A DNA stretch of 13,964 nucleotides, taken from NCBI GenBank assembly GCA_030636765.1, contig DAOVWI010000046.1, forward strand, positions 1 to 13,964. Direction: 5' to 3'. The notes beneath the pieces are model-generated. The model did no database searches, was not told the DNA's origin, and saw only the letters and a list, made by a program, of their open reading frames with translations. The stretch is from Gemmatimonadales bacterium. Its GTDB lineage: Bacteria; Gemmatimonadota; Gemmatimonadetes; Palauibacterales; Palauibacteraceae. Numbering within the stretch: position 1 is the first letter of the stretch; each line of letters starts with the position of its first letter. This document shows positions 1 to 6,544 of this stretch, one piece after another. The position numbers were made by a program, and so were the translations under genes.

Positions 1-307
1 CGGGCACGCGAGATCCAGAGCCTTCCTCAAGCAGGTCGCTGAAGAACCCTGGCGGGTCGCGTTACGAGCGCCGTGGGGGCAGATCCAAGGCGGCGCGACG
101 ACGCGATACCGTGTGTATCGGGGAGGAGCGACAACGCCGAAGATGCCCTCACGCCGCCGTAACCAGCAGGGCGCATGGGGATTGTGGCCGAATACGGCGT
201 CTCTCGTCGTCGACGATGCGCAGGGCATCGACTCTTCCTCGTTCCTTGTCTTCAACTCACAAGACCCATGCGCGCGACCCACCAGGGTTTTTCAGCGACC
301 TGCAAGA
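1..307. other. Non-coding left end, no gene seen
   Basis: No reading frame here resembles a known protein, and those that are open read through into the antisense of mocA. Apart from the inverted repeat at 31-60/274-303, I see two small hairpins: GATAC-CGTGT-GTATC near 107-121, and CGATGC-GCAGG-GCATCG near 214-230. No tRNA-like cloverleaf was recognised. Confidence 0.5.
31..303. repeat. MITE-like unit bounded by a 30-bp inverted repeat
   Basis: Positions 31-60 are the reverse complement of 274-303 with 28 of 30 bases matching. The shared core reads TTCAGCGACCTGC on the right arm. The arms enclose about 213 bp in which I see no convincing gene. Both flanks touch an AA dinucleotide (29-30 and 304-305), which could be a 2-bp target duplication or chance. 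The right arm ends four bases before the mocA stop codon. It may be a non-autonomous mobile element, or a very long-range stem-loop acting after the operon. No transposase is nearby, so the mobile reading is inference; the inverted repeat itself is directly visible. Confidence 0.6.
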
Positions 308-928
308 TCATGGCTCCCGCCGACGCCGGGCCGCCGCGTAGTCGTCCGGCGTGTCGATGTCCAGCGGCGCCGGGGCGTCAATCCGGACGGCATGCAAGGG
401 GAGCTCGCCGGCCCTCAGGAGGGCGCCGAGTCCCTCGTCGCCGCGCGCCTGCGCCAGCGTGGGGAAATGGGAGCGGTCCACGATCACGGGGTGACCGGGG
501 CGATCCCGGTAGACGGCCCGGGCGGCAGGGACGCCGAGCTCTCTCCACGCCGATACGACCGATCGGATGGCCGCGGGCCGAACGTCCGGCTCGTCACCGA
601 GCAGGATGGCGACGGCTCCCACGCCTTTCTCCGCCTCGAGCTCCCGAATCCCGGCGGCCAGCGAGGTGCCGAGACCGAGGCGATACTCCCGGTTCTCGAC
701 GAAGCGCACGGGCGCGTGCCCGAGTGCTTCGCGCACCGCCTCAGCCTCGTGGCCGATGACGACGACAAGCGGGCGAAGCTCCGCCGCCAGCGCCGCCCGG
801 ACCGCGGATTCCACGACGGTGTCGTCTCGAAATGGCAGGAGCAGCTTGGAGCCGGCCGGATAGCGGAGAGAGCAGCCGGCGGCCAGCAATAAACCGCCCA
901 CGTGGCTACCCGCGGGTTTCCGCCTCAC
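308..928 (-). CDS. MobA/MocA-like nucleotidyltransferase (molybdenum cofactor cytidylyl- or guanylyltransferase family)
   Basis: This 206-aa protein belongs to the MobA-like NTP transferases, which attach CMP or GMP to molybdopterin to make the dinucleotide form of the cofactor. Visible motifs are the nucleotide-binding start LLAAGCSLRYPAGSKLLLPF (residues 13-32, usually LAAGxSxRMGxxK), GDEPDV (111-116, usually GDQP), RPGHPV (143-148) and DIDTPDDY (190-197). The first loop lacks the usual RMG and has YPAG before the lysine. The start is GTG and overlaps the xdhC stop as GTGA, so the two are probably translationally coupled. An XdhC partner points to a xanthine dehydrogenase/CO dehydrogenase-type enzyme and to the cytidylyl (MocA) version, but CTP versus GTP preference cannot be read from sequence by eye. 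Confidence 0.85.
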   Translation of the reverse strand: MRRKPAGSHVGGLLLAAGCSLRYPAGSKLLLPFRDDTVVESAVRAALAAELRPLVVVIGHEAEAVREALGHAPVRFVENREYRLGLGTSLAAGIRELEAEKGVGAVAILLGDEPDVRPAAIRSVVSAWRELGVPAARAVYRDRPGHPVIVDRSHFPTLAQARGDEGLGALLRAGELPLHAVRIDAPAPLDIDTPDDYAAARRRREP

Positions 929-1980
929 GCCCTGCCGTGCTGCACCGCCACGACCTCGGCCAGAATGGCGAGTGCTATCTCCTCCGGTGACTCCGAGCCG
1001 ATGTCGAGGCCCACGGGCCCGCGCACGCGGCCGATCGCCTCCTCGTCGAAGCCACGTTCAGCGAGTGCCTCGCGCCTGAGGCGCTGTGTCCGCTTCCCCC
1101 CTATCTGGCCGACGTACCGGCATCCGCCGCGAAGCGCCGCCTCGAGAGCGGGCACGTCCAGCTTTCGGTCGTGACCGAGCACGACAACGCTGACGAACCG
1201 GTCCAGGCCGACCTCCGCCAGTCCCTCGTCGGGCCAGCGACCCACGAGCCGCGCCGCATCGGGGAACTTGTCGGGCGAAAGGAATGCGGACCGCGGATCG
1301 ACGACGCTCACCTCGAAGCCCGCGAAGCTGGCCAGGTGACAGAGGGCTGCGGCGATCGGCGAGGCCCCCACGATGGCCATGCGCGGTGGCGGAAGTATCG
1401 GCTCCGCGAAGATCGCGCCCTGCCCCACCCCGGCCTCGAGCTCGATCACGCGGGTCACGCCCGTATCGAGGATCGACCCGGCCCCCTCGACGGCCTTCCG
1501 GTCCAGCTCGCCGGACCCCAGCGTGCCGACGGGCGCCTTCCCCTCGGCCGCCAGCAGGCGTCGACCTCTCACGACGCCCGAGACTCCCGTCAGGAAGGTC
1601 GCCGGCGTGCCGCGCTCTACACTGTCGGTGAGGGCGGGCCAGGCCGGATCGTCCGGCAGGTACGGCTCGGCGAACACCTCGATCTCGCCTCCACACGCGA
1701 GACCGACGTCCGCCGCCATCTCATCCGTGATGCCGTAGGTCAGGAGGCGGGCCTCGCCTTCCTGCAGGATCTGCTGCAGGTGCTCGAACAGGTCTCCCTC
1801 GATGCACCCGCTGGAGACCGAGCCTGCGATGTCCCCTGCGTCGCTGACCGCAAACCGGGCTCCGGGACGACGGGGCGCCGAGCGCCGAGCGCGGATGAGC
1901 GTGGCCACGCCGGTCGATTTCCCCTCTCGGCTCCAGCGTGCCAGGGGCTCCAGGACCTCCCGAAGGCTCATCCTGCTCAT
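925..1980 (-). CDS. xdhC: XdhC/CoxI family molybdenum hydroxylase accessory protein
   Basis: This 351-aa protein is a cytosolic maturation factor that binds the molybdenum cofactor, helps sulfurate it and delivers it to xanthine dehydrogenase-type enzymes. The N-terminal XdhC/CoxI domain carries GSVSSGCIEGDL (53-64) and GLACGGEIEVFAEP (93-106). The C-terminal Rossmann domain shows AIVGASPIA (202-210), VVDPR (226-230), VVVLGHDRKLD (265-275), YVGQIGGKRTQRLRR (289-303) and GLDIGSESPEEIALAI (324-339). Length is normal for the family. The frame is open further upstream, but that part is antisense-type shadow of etfA. ATG at 1980, 16 bases after the etfA stop, is the sensible start; a second ATG at 1971 is also possible. 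It is in an operon with etfBA and mocA. Confidence 0.92.
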   Translation of the reverse strand: MSRMSLREVLEPLARWSREGKSTGVATLIRARRSAPRRPGARFAVSDAGDIAGSVSSGCIEGDLFEHLQQILQEGEARLLTYGITDEMAADVGLACGGEIEVFAEPYLPDDPAWPALTDSVERGTPATFLTGVSGVVRGRRLLAAEGKAPVGTLGSGELDRKAVEGAGSILDTGVTRVIELEAGVGQGAIFAEPILPPPRMAIVGASPIAAALCHLASFAGFEVSVVDPRSAFLSPDKFPDAARLVGRWPDEGLAEVGLDRFVSVVVLGHDRKLDVPALEAALRGGCRYVGQIGGKRTQRLRREALAERGFDEEAIGRVRGPVGLDIGSESPEEIALAILAEVVAVQHGRA

Positions 1981-1996
1981 GGTCGGTAGCCGAAGA

Positions 1997-2986
1997 TCAG
2001 CTCTCGGCGTGTACCCGGCGGATCTCGGCGGCGAGCGCCGGCACCACCTCGAAGAGGTCTCCGACGATCCCCAGGTCAGCGATCTGGAAGATCGGCGCCT
2101 CCGCGTCCTTGTTGATCGCCACGATCGTCTTGGCGGTACGCATGCCCGCCAGGTGTTGGATCGCGCCGCTGATCCCGATCGCGAAGTACAGGGTGGGCGA
2201 CACGACCTTGCCGGTCTGGCCGACCTGCTCCACGTGCGGCCGCCAGCCGGCGTCCACCACGGCACGGCTCGCCCCGAGCGTCGCGTGCTCGCCGAGCGCG
2301 TCGACGAGATCCTCGAGGACCGCCCAGTTCTTCGGGTCCTTCATCCCCCGTCCACCCGAAACGACCACCGTCGCTTCCGACACATCCAGGGTCTCCCGCT
2401 CGCCCGTCTCGATCCCCTTCACCCGCTGGCTGCTCGGCTCGGGAGCGACCTCGACGCTCTCCACCAGACCCTCGCCCGGCCGCTTCACCGCTCGAAAGAC
2501 GTTGGGCCGGACGCTGATCAAGGCGGGCAGATCCGTGAAGGTCACCCGGGCGATCGCCTTGCCGGCGTACACGGGCCGGACGGCGACCGGCACGCCGTCC
2601 TCGGCGCCGAGCCCGGTCACCTCGGTGGCGAGGCCGCGGTCGAGCATGGCCGCCGCGCGTGGGGCGAGATCCTTGCCCTGCGCGGAGGCCGGGAAGATGA
2701 TGGCCGAATAGGTTTCACGGCCCAGGATCTCGGCGCACAGCCGAAGGGACGCATCCGGCGCGTAGCTCGAGAAAGCCTCGTTCTCCGCGACGAAGATGCG
2801 ATCCGCTCCGTACGCCCCGAGACCGGCCGCCTCCCGGGCGATGCCCGGCGGGCCCAGCAGAAACGCATCCACCGGTGAGCCGAGTGCTTCCGCCAACTCG
2901 CGGGCGGCCGTGACAGCCTCACCAGCCACCGGGCGAAGGGCGCTGTCCCGGGTCTCGGCGAACGCGAGCACTCGTCCCGCGGGCAT
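1997..2986 (-). CDS. etfA: Electron transfer flavoprotein, alpha subunit
   Basis: This 329-aa protein is the FAD-binding subunit of the heterodimeric electron transfer flavoprotein. ETF takes electrons from acyl-CoA or similar dehydrogenases and passes them to the quinone pool through ETF:quinone oxidoreductase. The C-terminal FAD domain is classic: VVSGGRGMKDPKNW (208-221), GASRAVVDAGW (238-248), VEQVGQTGKVVSPTLY (252-267), GISGAIQHLAGM (271-282) and INKDAEAPIFQIADLGIVGD (291-310). The length equals the family norm. Its ATG shares one base with the etfB stop (TGATG at 2984-2988), so the subunits should be made in equal amounts. The dehydrogenase it serves is not in the window. Confidence 0.96.
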   Translation of the reverse strand: MPAGRVLAFAETRDSALRPVAGEAVTAARELAEALGSPVDAFLLGPPGIAREAAGLGAYGADRIFVAENEAFSSYAPDASLRLCAEILGRETYSAIIFPASAQGKDLAPRAAAMLDRGLATEVTGLGAEDGVPVAVRPVYAGKAIARVTFTDLPALISVRPNVFRAVKRPGEGLVESVEVAPEPSSQRVKGIETGERETLDVSEATVVVSGGRGMKDPKNWAVLEDLVDALGEHATLGASRAVVDAGWRPHVEQVGQTGKVVSPTLYFAIGISGAIQHLAGMRTAKTIVAINKDAEAPIFQIADLGIVGDLFEVVPALAAEIRRVHAES

Positions 2987-3732
2987 CAGAGGAGCGCCCT
3001 TTCCCGCAGCCGGCGCACCAGCTCCGGCACGGCCTCAGCTCCCCCTCCGACGACATCGCCCGATTGCCGTGCCGGCGGCTCCTCCAGCGAGAGGATCTGG
3101 ACTTTCGACTCGGGCAGCTCCACGTCCCTCACCTCGAGCGGCTTCTTCTTGGCGGCCATGATGCCCTTGAGGCTCGGGTAGCGGGGCTCGTTCAACCCTT
3201 TCTGAGCCGAGACCACACCCGGAAGGTCGAACTCGATCACCTCGTGCCCACCCTCGACCTCGCGCCGGGCCACCGCGTGCCCGTCCGCGATCTCCAGTTC
3301 CACGACGACGGTCGCGCACGGCAGGTGGAGAAGCTCCGCCACCATGGCCGGAACCTGCATGTTGTCGTCGTCGATCGCCTGCTTCCCGAAGAGCACCAGA
3401 TCGCGTTCCCGGCCACCGATCTCCGCCGCCAGGGCCCGCGCGATCGCCAGCCCGTCGGGAGATCCCGCGCACTGAAGCAGAACGGCATCATCCGCGCCCA
3501 TGGCCAGGGCGGTCCGGAGTATCTCCTTCGACGCCTCCGGTCCGACGGAGACAACCGTGACGGAGCCTTCTCCTGCCGCCTCCTTGAGACGAAGCGCCTC
3601 CTCGAGAGCGACCTCGTCGTACGGGTTCATGACGTGCTTGACGCCCGATGGATCGATGCTCCTGCCGTCGCCGGCGATGCGGATGCGCGCCTCGCTGTCG
3701 GGGACGCGCTTGATGCAGACGATCGATTTCAA
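2986..3732 (-). CDS. etfB: Electron transfer flavoprotein, beta subunit
   Basis: This 248-aa protein is the AMP-binding beta subunit of ETF and pairs with EtfA. Visible signatures are VCIKRVPD (5-12), MNPYDEVALEEALRLKE (35-51), LFGKQAIDDDNMQVPAM (114-130) and the dehydrogenase recognition loop PRYPSLKGIMAAKKKPLE (183-200). The key loop leucine is at residue 188. The classical (non-bifurcating) form is more likely because of this loop and the IDDDNMQ segment; this is a family inference. The first codon is TTG (3730-3732), since no ATG or GTG fits the conserved N-terminus. A GGA lies just upstream, so the ribosome site looks weak. It is the first gene of the etfB-etfA-xdhC-mocA operon. Confidence 0.96.
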   Translation of the reverse strand: MKSIVCIKRVPDSEARIRIAGDGRSIDPSGVKHVMNPYDEVALEEALRLKEAAGEGSVTVVSVGPEASKEILRTALAMGADDAVLLQCAGSPDGLAIARALAAEIGGRERDLVLFGKQAIDDDNMQVPAMVAELLHLPCATVVVELEIADGHAVARREVEGGHEVIEFDLPGVVSAQKGLNEPRYPSLKGIMAAKKKPLEVRDVELPESKVQILSLEEPPARQSGDVVGGGAEAVPELVRRLRERALL

Positions 3733-3809
3733 GGTTCCGTGTGCTCGGTTCAGGTGTGAACGGGATGATCGGAACGCCGTCCGACCGGGATCAAAGCCCT
3801 GGAGTTCTT

Positions 3810-3834
3810 CAGCGACTTTGTGAAGCCGTCGCTG
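3810..3834. terminator. Hairpin between the 183-aa gene and etfB
   Basis: Perfect 7-bp stem CAGCGAC / GTCGCTG (3810-3816 and 3828-3834) with an 11-nt loop, 10 bases past the stop of the upstream 183-aa gene. There is no clear T-tract on either strand, so intrinsic termination is unproven. The segment GTTCTTCAGCGAC (3804-3816) is identical to 13 bases of the left inverted-repeat arm at 31-60, so it may instead be part of a dispersed repeat. Confidence 0.4.
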
Positions 3835-3844
3835 GGACAGGACA

Positions 3845-4396
3845 CTAGTGGACCTGGAGCTCCTCGATCTCTTTGGCCGTCAGAGAGTAGAGCCGGTAGG
3901 CGATCAGGTCGATGAGCTCGTCGGTCACCTGAGCCTCGCGACGGATGCGGGCGTGATCACCGTTCCCGGTCATCTTTTCGTTGCGCAACTGGACCAGCCG
4001 CGCCGCGAGCCAGAGCAGGAAATCGTGCGCCACATCGCGTCGCTCCCGCTTCCGGTCCGGTCCCCCGCTCTCACCGCTGGGAAGCAGCGCATCGATCAGG
4101 GCAAGCAGGCCGGGAAAGACCATCTCGGTCAGCTCACGGTCACCGATCATCTCTTCGTCCGTGATCTCTTCCCAGCTGAGCTCGTTCCAGTAGAGATCGC
4201 AGGCCTCCTCGAAGAGGTGCCTGCGCGAGGCGGGTCGCGTGCGGCGGACCACGACATCCAGCGGGGCAACGTTCCGTCCGAGTGCACGGCGAAGAGCTCG
4301 CAGCCGCTCCGTGACCAGGGTCTCGGCCGCGATCCGCATGCCGCCTTCCGGCAGGACCGCTTCTTTGGGCTCCGAGAGCTGAGCGTCGTCGGACAT
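3845..4396 (-). CDS. Unknown protein with a type IIG restriction enzyme-like C-terminal tail
   Basis: This 183-aa protein is not assignable to a named function. ATG at 4396 is chosen because AGGAG (4406-4410) sits nine bases upstream; the frame is open further, but that stretch is arginine-rich read-through. The protein is charged and helical. Residues 66-82 hold a Trp/Glu-rich patch (CDLYWNELSWEEITDEE). Residues 126-183 look like the helical end of Eco57I-type restriction-methylation enzymes, above all TDELIDLIAYRLYSLTAKEI (158-177). The family tail is typically of the form TDxxIDxxVYxLYGLTEEEI (from memory). No methylase (NPPY) or nuclease motif is present, so this is not an active restriction enzyme. 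It could be a remnant, or a small protein that shares only this module. It stands alone between two hairpins. Confidence 0.8.
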   Translation of the reverse strand: MSDDAQLSEPKEAVLPEGGMRIAAETLVTERLRALRRALGRNVAPLDVVVRRTRPASRRHLFEEACDLYWNELSWEEITDEEMIGDRELTEMVFPGLLALIDALLPSGESGGPDRKRERRDVAHDFLLWLAARLVQLRNEKMTGNGDHARIRREAQVTDELIDLIAYRLYSLTAKEIEELQVH

Positions 4397-4425
4397 TCGA
4401 GAGTTCTCCTCGTGGACTCCATGGA

Positions 4426-4445
4426 AGCGCCGCCAAGGGGGCGCT
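4426..4445. terminator. Weak hairpin between nfo and the 183-aa gene
   Basis: AGCGCC (4426-4431) pairs with GGCGCT (4440-4445) across an 8-nt loop. It lies in the 125-bp gap between the nfo stop and the next gene start, in a very GC-rich stretch. There is no T-tract; it may slow or end transcription of the sigma-nfo unit, but the support is only the stem. Confidence 0.25.
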
Positions 4446-4521
4446 CGCCGCCGGCATCGGGCGCGCTGCCGCCGTTTGCGCGCGCCAGCATAATGAAGCC
4501 GTAGACGCGGGAGAACAAGCG

Positions 4522-5397
4522 TCACGCCCGGGCCAAGCGCCGCAGCGTTTGCAGGTTCCGGCGGTCGGCGGCGATCGGGTCTGCACCCTTTGGCGTTTCG
4601 ATCACGCGCGGAACCTCCCTCAGGCGAGGGTCGCTCATCAACGCGCGAAACGGTGCCGCTCCGAGCTCTCCGGCCCCGATGTCCGCGTGCCGGTCGCGAC
4701 GGCTGCCGAGGGTCCCGAGTGAGTCGTTGCAGTGAATCAGGCCGAGCGTCGCGAGACCCAACACCTCGTCGAACGTCTCGAGGACGCCCTCGTAGTCTCC
4801 CCGGAGGTCATAGCCGGCAGCGAAAACGTGGGCCGTATCCAGGCAGACGCCGAGCCGGGCACGATGCTCCGCGGGCACCCGGTCGATCATGGCCGCGATC
4901 TCCTCGAAGCGGCACCCGAGCGCCGAGCCGGCGCCCGCCGTCGTCTCGATCAGCACCCGTACGGCGCCCGGGCGCTCATCCAGCGCCTCGGCGATCAGCT
5001 CCGCGTTCTGCCGCAGGCCGGCCTCCCGGCTTCCGGCCGTGGCGTTGCCCGGATGCGTTACAAGGAAATCGAGTCCCAAGCGGTCGCACCGGTCCATCTC
5101 GGCCCGGAAGGCGCGGATGGACTTCGCCAGAAGCTCCGGATCGCTCGTCGCGAGGTTGATCAGGTAGCTGACGTGAGCGCCGGCGATGCCGACGCCGGCC
5201 TCCGCACGAGCCCGGCGAAAGCGGGAGGCCTCTTCACCGGAGATGCGCCGCTCGGCCCACCGCTGCGGGCCCTTGGTGAAGATCTGCATCGCGGTGGCGC
5301 CGATCTCGCGCGCCCGCGCCGCGGCGAGTGGGAGACCGCCGGCGGTCGATACGTGCGCTCCGAGGAGCGGGAGGCGAGGACGTGTCTCTCGGGAGAT
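4522..5397 (-). CDS. nfo: Endonuclease IV (AP endonuclease, Nfo family), start codon uncertain
   Basis: Class II AP endonuclease that cuts the backbone 5' of abasic sites in base excision repair, using three metal ions in a TIM barrel. With the start at 5397 it has 291 aa, close to E. coli Nfo (285). All nine metal ligands appear to be present: His75, His115, Glu151, Asp187, His190, His222, Asp235, His237 and Glu267. They sit in motifs AHVSYLINL, THPGN, IETTAGAGS, GVCLDTAHVFAAGYDLR, IHCND, RDRH and VIET. The conserved first strand LLGAHVSTAGG (11-21) is encoded upstream of the first in-frame ATG (5289), yet no ATG, GTG or TTG precedes it in frame. I place the start at ATC (5395-5397) tentatively. 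An indel in the sequence or a short form from 5289 are the alternatives. It lies 35 bases after the Spy-like gene, so it is likely co-transcribed with the sigma operon. Confidence 0.88.
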   Translation of the reverse strand: MSRETRPRLPLLGAHVSTAGGLPLAAARAREIGATAMQIFTKGPQRWAERRISGEEASRFRRARAEAGVGIAGAHVSYLINLATSDPELLAKSIRAFRAEMDRCDRLGLDFLVTHPGNATAGSREAGLRQNAELIAEALDERPGAVRVLIETTAGAGSALGCRFEEIAAMIDRVPAEHRARLGVCLDTAHVFAAGYDLRGDYEGVLETFDEVLGLATLGLIHCNDSLGTLGSRRDRHADIGAGELGAAPFRALMSDPRLREVPRVIETPKGADPIAADRRNLQTLRRLARA

Positions 5398-5432
5398 GGG
5401 GGTTCCAAGCGTGGGGGCAGCGCGTCCGGGCG

Positions 5433-6032
5433 CTACCTCCGCTGACCCCGAGCCGAGGGGCCTCCCGGCTGTCGCTGCCCGGGAGTCGTCTTGGGGACGC
5501 TGCGCTGTTCGGCCGCTGGCGGCGGGCGTCGGTCCCCGCGCAGCGGGTTTCCTTGTTGCTGGGCGCCCCGCCGACGAGCCTGCTGCAGAAGGCGCTGCCG
5601 CAGGTACAGGAAGCGCGCGCGCTCCTGGGGAACCATGAAATCGGAAAGCCGCCGCTGCTCGTCCAGGTTGATCTCGGCCTCGCGGACCTGGAGCCGAAGC
5701 ACATCATCGAGCAACCGGGCGACGCGTTCCTGATCGACCCGGTCACGGCGCACAAGCTCTCCGAGCTCGCGGACCAGTGAGCGGCGGCTAGCGGCCACGT
5801 CGCCCCGCATCTCCCGGCTCCTCTGAAGCTCCGCGCGAAGCCTCCGGGCTCGCTCATCATCGAGGTGGAGCGCCTCCGCCACCCGGTTCGCGAAACGGTC
5901 GGTGAGCTCTGCAGCCCGCTCATCGGTCTGCCCCAGGTCCTGCCCGAGAACCCGGCCGGAGACTCCCGAAAGCCCGCCCAGGATCAGCGCGAGCAGCGCC
6001 ATGCGGGATCCGTTGATCAGCCACTCCCTCAT
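5433..6032 (-). CDS. Secreted Spy/CpxP/CnrX-like helical protein
   Basis: This 199-aa protein starts at ATG 6032, which overlaps the anti-sigma stop as ATGA. An N-terminal signal segment (about residues 1-31: basic start, then ALLALILGGLSGVSG, ending near VLGQ) suggests export to the periplasm. Residues 35-152 are almost wholly charged amphipathic helix, including LDDERARRLRAELQRSREMR (57-76) and a late PQERARFLYLRQRLLQQ (135-151). This is like the LTxxQ motifs of Spy/CpxP and metal-sensor CnrX proteins. The tail (153-199) is a low-complexity Gln/Pro/Arg stretch. In such operons these proteins sense metal or misfolded protein and modulate the anti-sigma factor (family knowledge). No clear metal-binding His/Cys cluster is visible, so the ligand is unknown. 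Confidence 0.8.
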   Translation of the reverse strand: MREWLINGSRMALLALILGGLSGVSGRVLGQDLGQTDERAAELTDRFANRVAEALHLDDERARRLRAELQRSREMRGDVAASRRSLVRELGELVRRDRVDQERVARLLDDVLRLQVREAEINLDEQRRLSDFMVPQERARFLYLRQRLLQQARRRGAQQQGNPLRGDRRPPPAAEQRSVPKTTPGQRQPGGPSARGQRR

Positions 6033-6544
6033 CGCTTCGATTCCTCCCACGGTCCCCTGAGCCCGCTTACGTCCTCGCCCTCGAGCTCGGGCCACGACGC
6101 CTCCAGGCTCCCGCCGAACACGACCTGCAGCTCGAACGCCTGCGGGCTGAGCTCCGAGAGATCCTCCTCCCAGCCCGCCACCGCGGCATCGGCCGACCAG
6201 GCCTCGCCCCCCTCACGTCCGTCCCGGCCGGCCACCCAGATGCCGTAGCTCGTGAGCAGGATGACGACGCCGGCGGCCGCTCTCCACACGCCCACCCGCC
6301 ACATGCCGGCGCGGCTACCCCGCCGCAGCGGCACGTGAAGACGATCCTTCTCCGCCAGAGTGAGCTCGCCCGCCGGGGCGTCCGCCAGCGCGATCAGAAG
6401 CTCCCGCTCGCGCCGGCAATCGGCGCACACGGCCAGATGACCCTCCACGACGTCGCGCTCACCCTCCGGCAGCGTGCCCCTCACGTACTCGGGCAGCCGA
6501 TCCGTGGCGTGCAACTCGCTAATGCTCTGACTCTCCATACTCAT
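6029..6544 (-). CDS. Zinc-finger anti-sigma factor, single-pass membrane protein
   Basis: This 171-aa protein has the ZAS-type zinc-binding motif HLAVCADC (His36, Cys40, Cys43) in its cytosolic N-terminal part, followed by one membrane helix (about 86-106, VWRAAAGVVILLTSYGIWVAG). A short, acidic, Trp-containing periplasmic tail of about 65 residues completes it. It should bind and silence the ECF sigma factor encoded just upstream; its start overlaps the sigma gene's end by 26 bases. ATG at 6544 is preceded by a G-rich stretch, and a second ATG at 6538 is possible. The periplasmic tail probably meets the Spy-like protein encoded next. Confidence 0.88.
   Translation of the reverse strand: MSMESQSISELHATDRLPEYVRGTLPEGERDVVEGHLAVCADCRRERELLIALADAPAGELTLAEKDRLHVPLRRGSRAGMWRVGVWRAAAGVVILLTSYGIWVAGRDGREGGEAWSADAAVAGWEEDLSELSPQAFELQVVFGGSLEASWPELEGEDVSGLRGPWEESKR

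Noticed and set aside
113..892. Long plus-strand open frame over the left end
   Set aside because: Most of it is antisense to mocA, the translation is arginine/proline-rich without motifs, and the part left of 308 runs through the inverted repeat.
1981..2265. 95-residue N-terminal extension of XdhC
   Set aside because: It lies within etfA in another frame, has low-complexity Arg/Ser composition and is not part of the XdhC family; ATG 1980 fits the domain start.
3778..3842. Plus-strand peptide reading IKALEFFSDFVKPSLGQDT
   Set aside because: It looks protein-like, but the open stretch is very short with no start or extension, so a gene remnant cannot be supported; the DNA is better described as a hairpin.
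4397..4525. 43-residue extension of the 183-aa protein
   Set aside because: Arginine-rich read-through of a GC-rich gap; a good AGGAG precedes ATG 4396 and the extension would overlap nfo.
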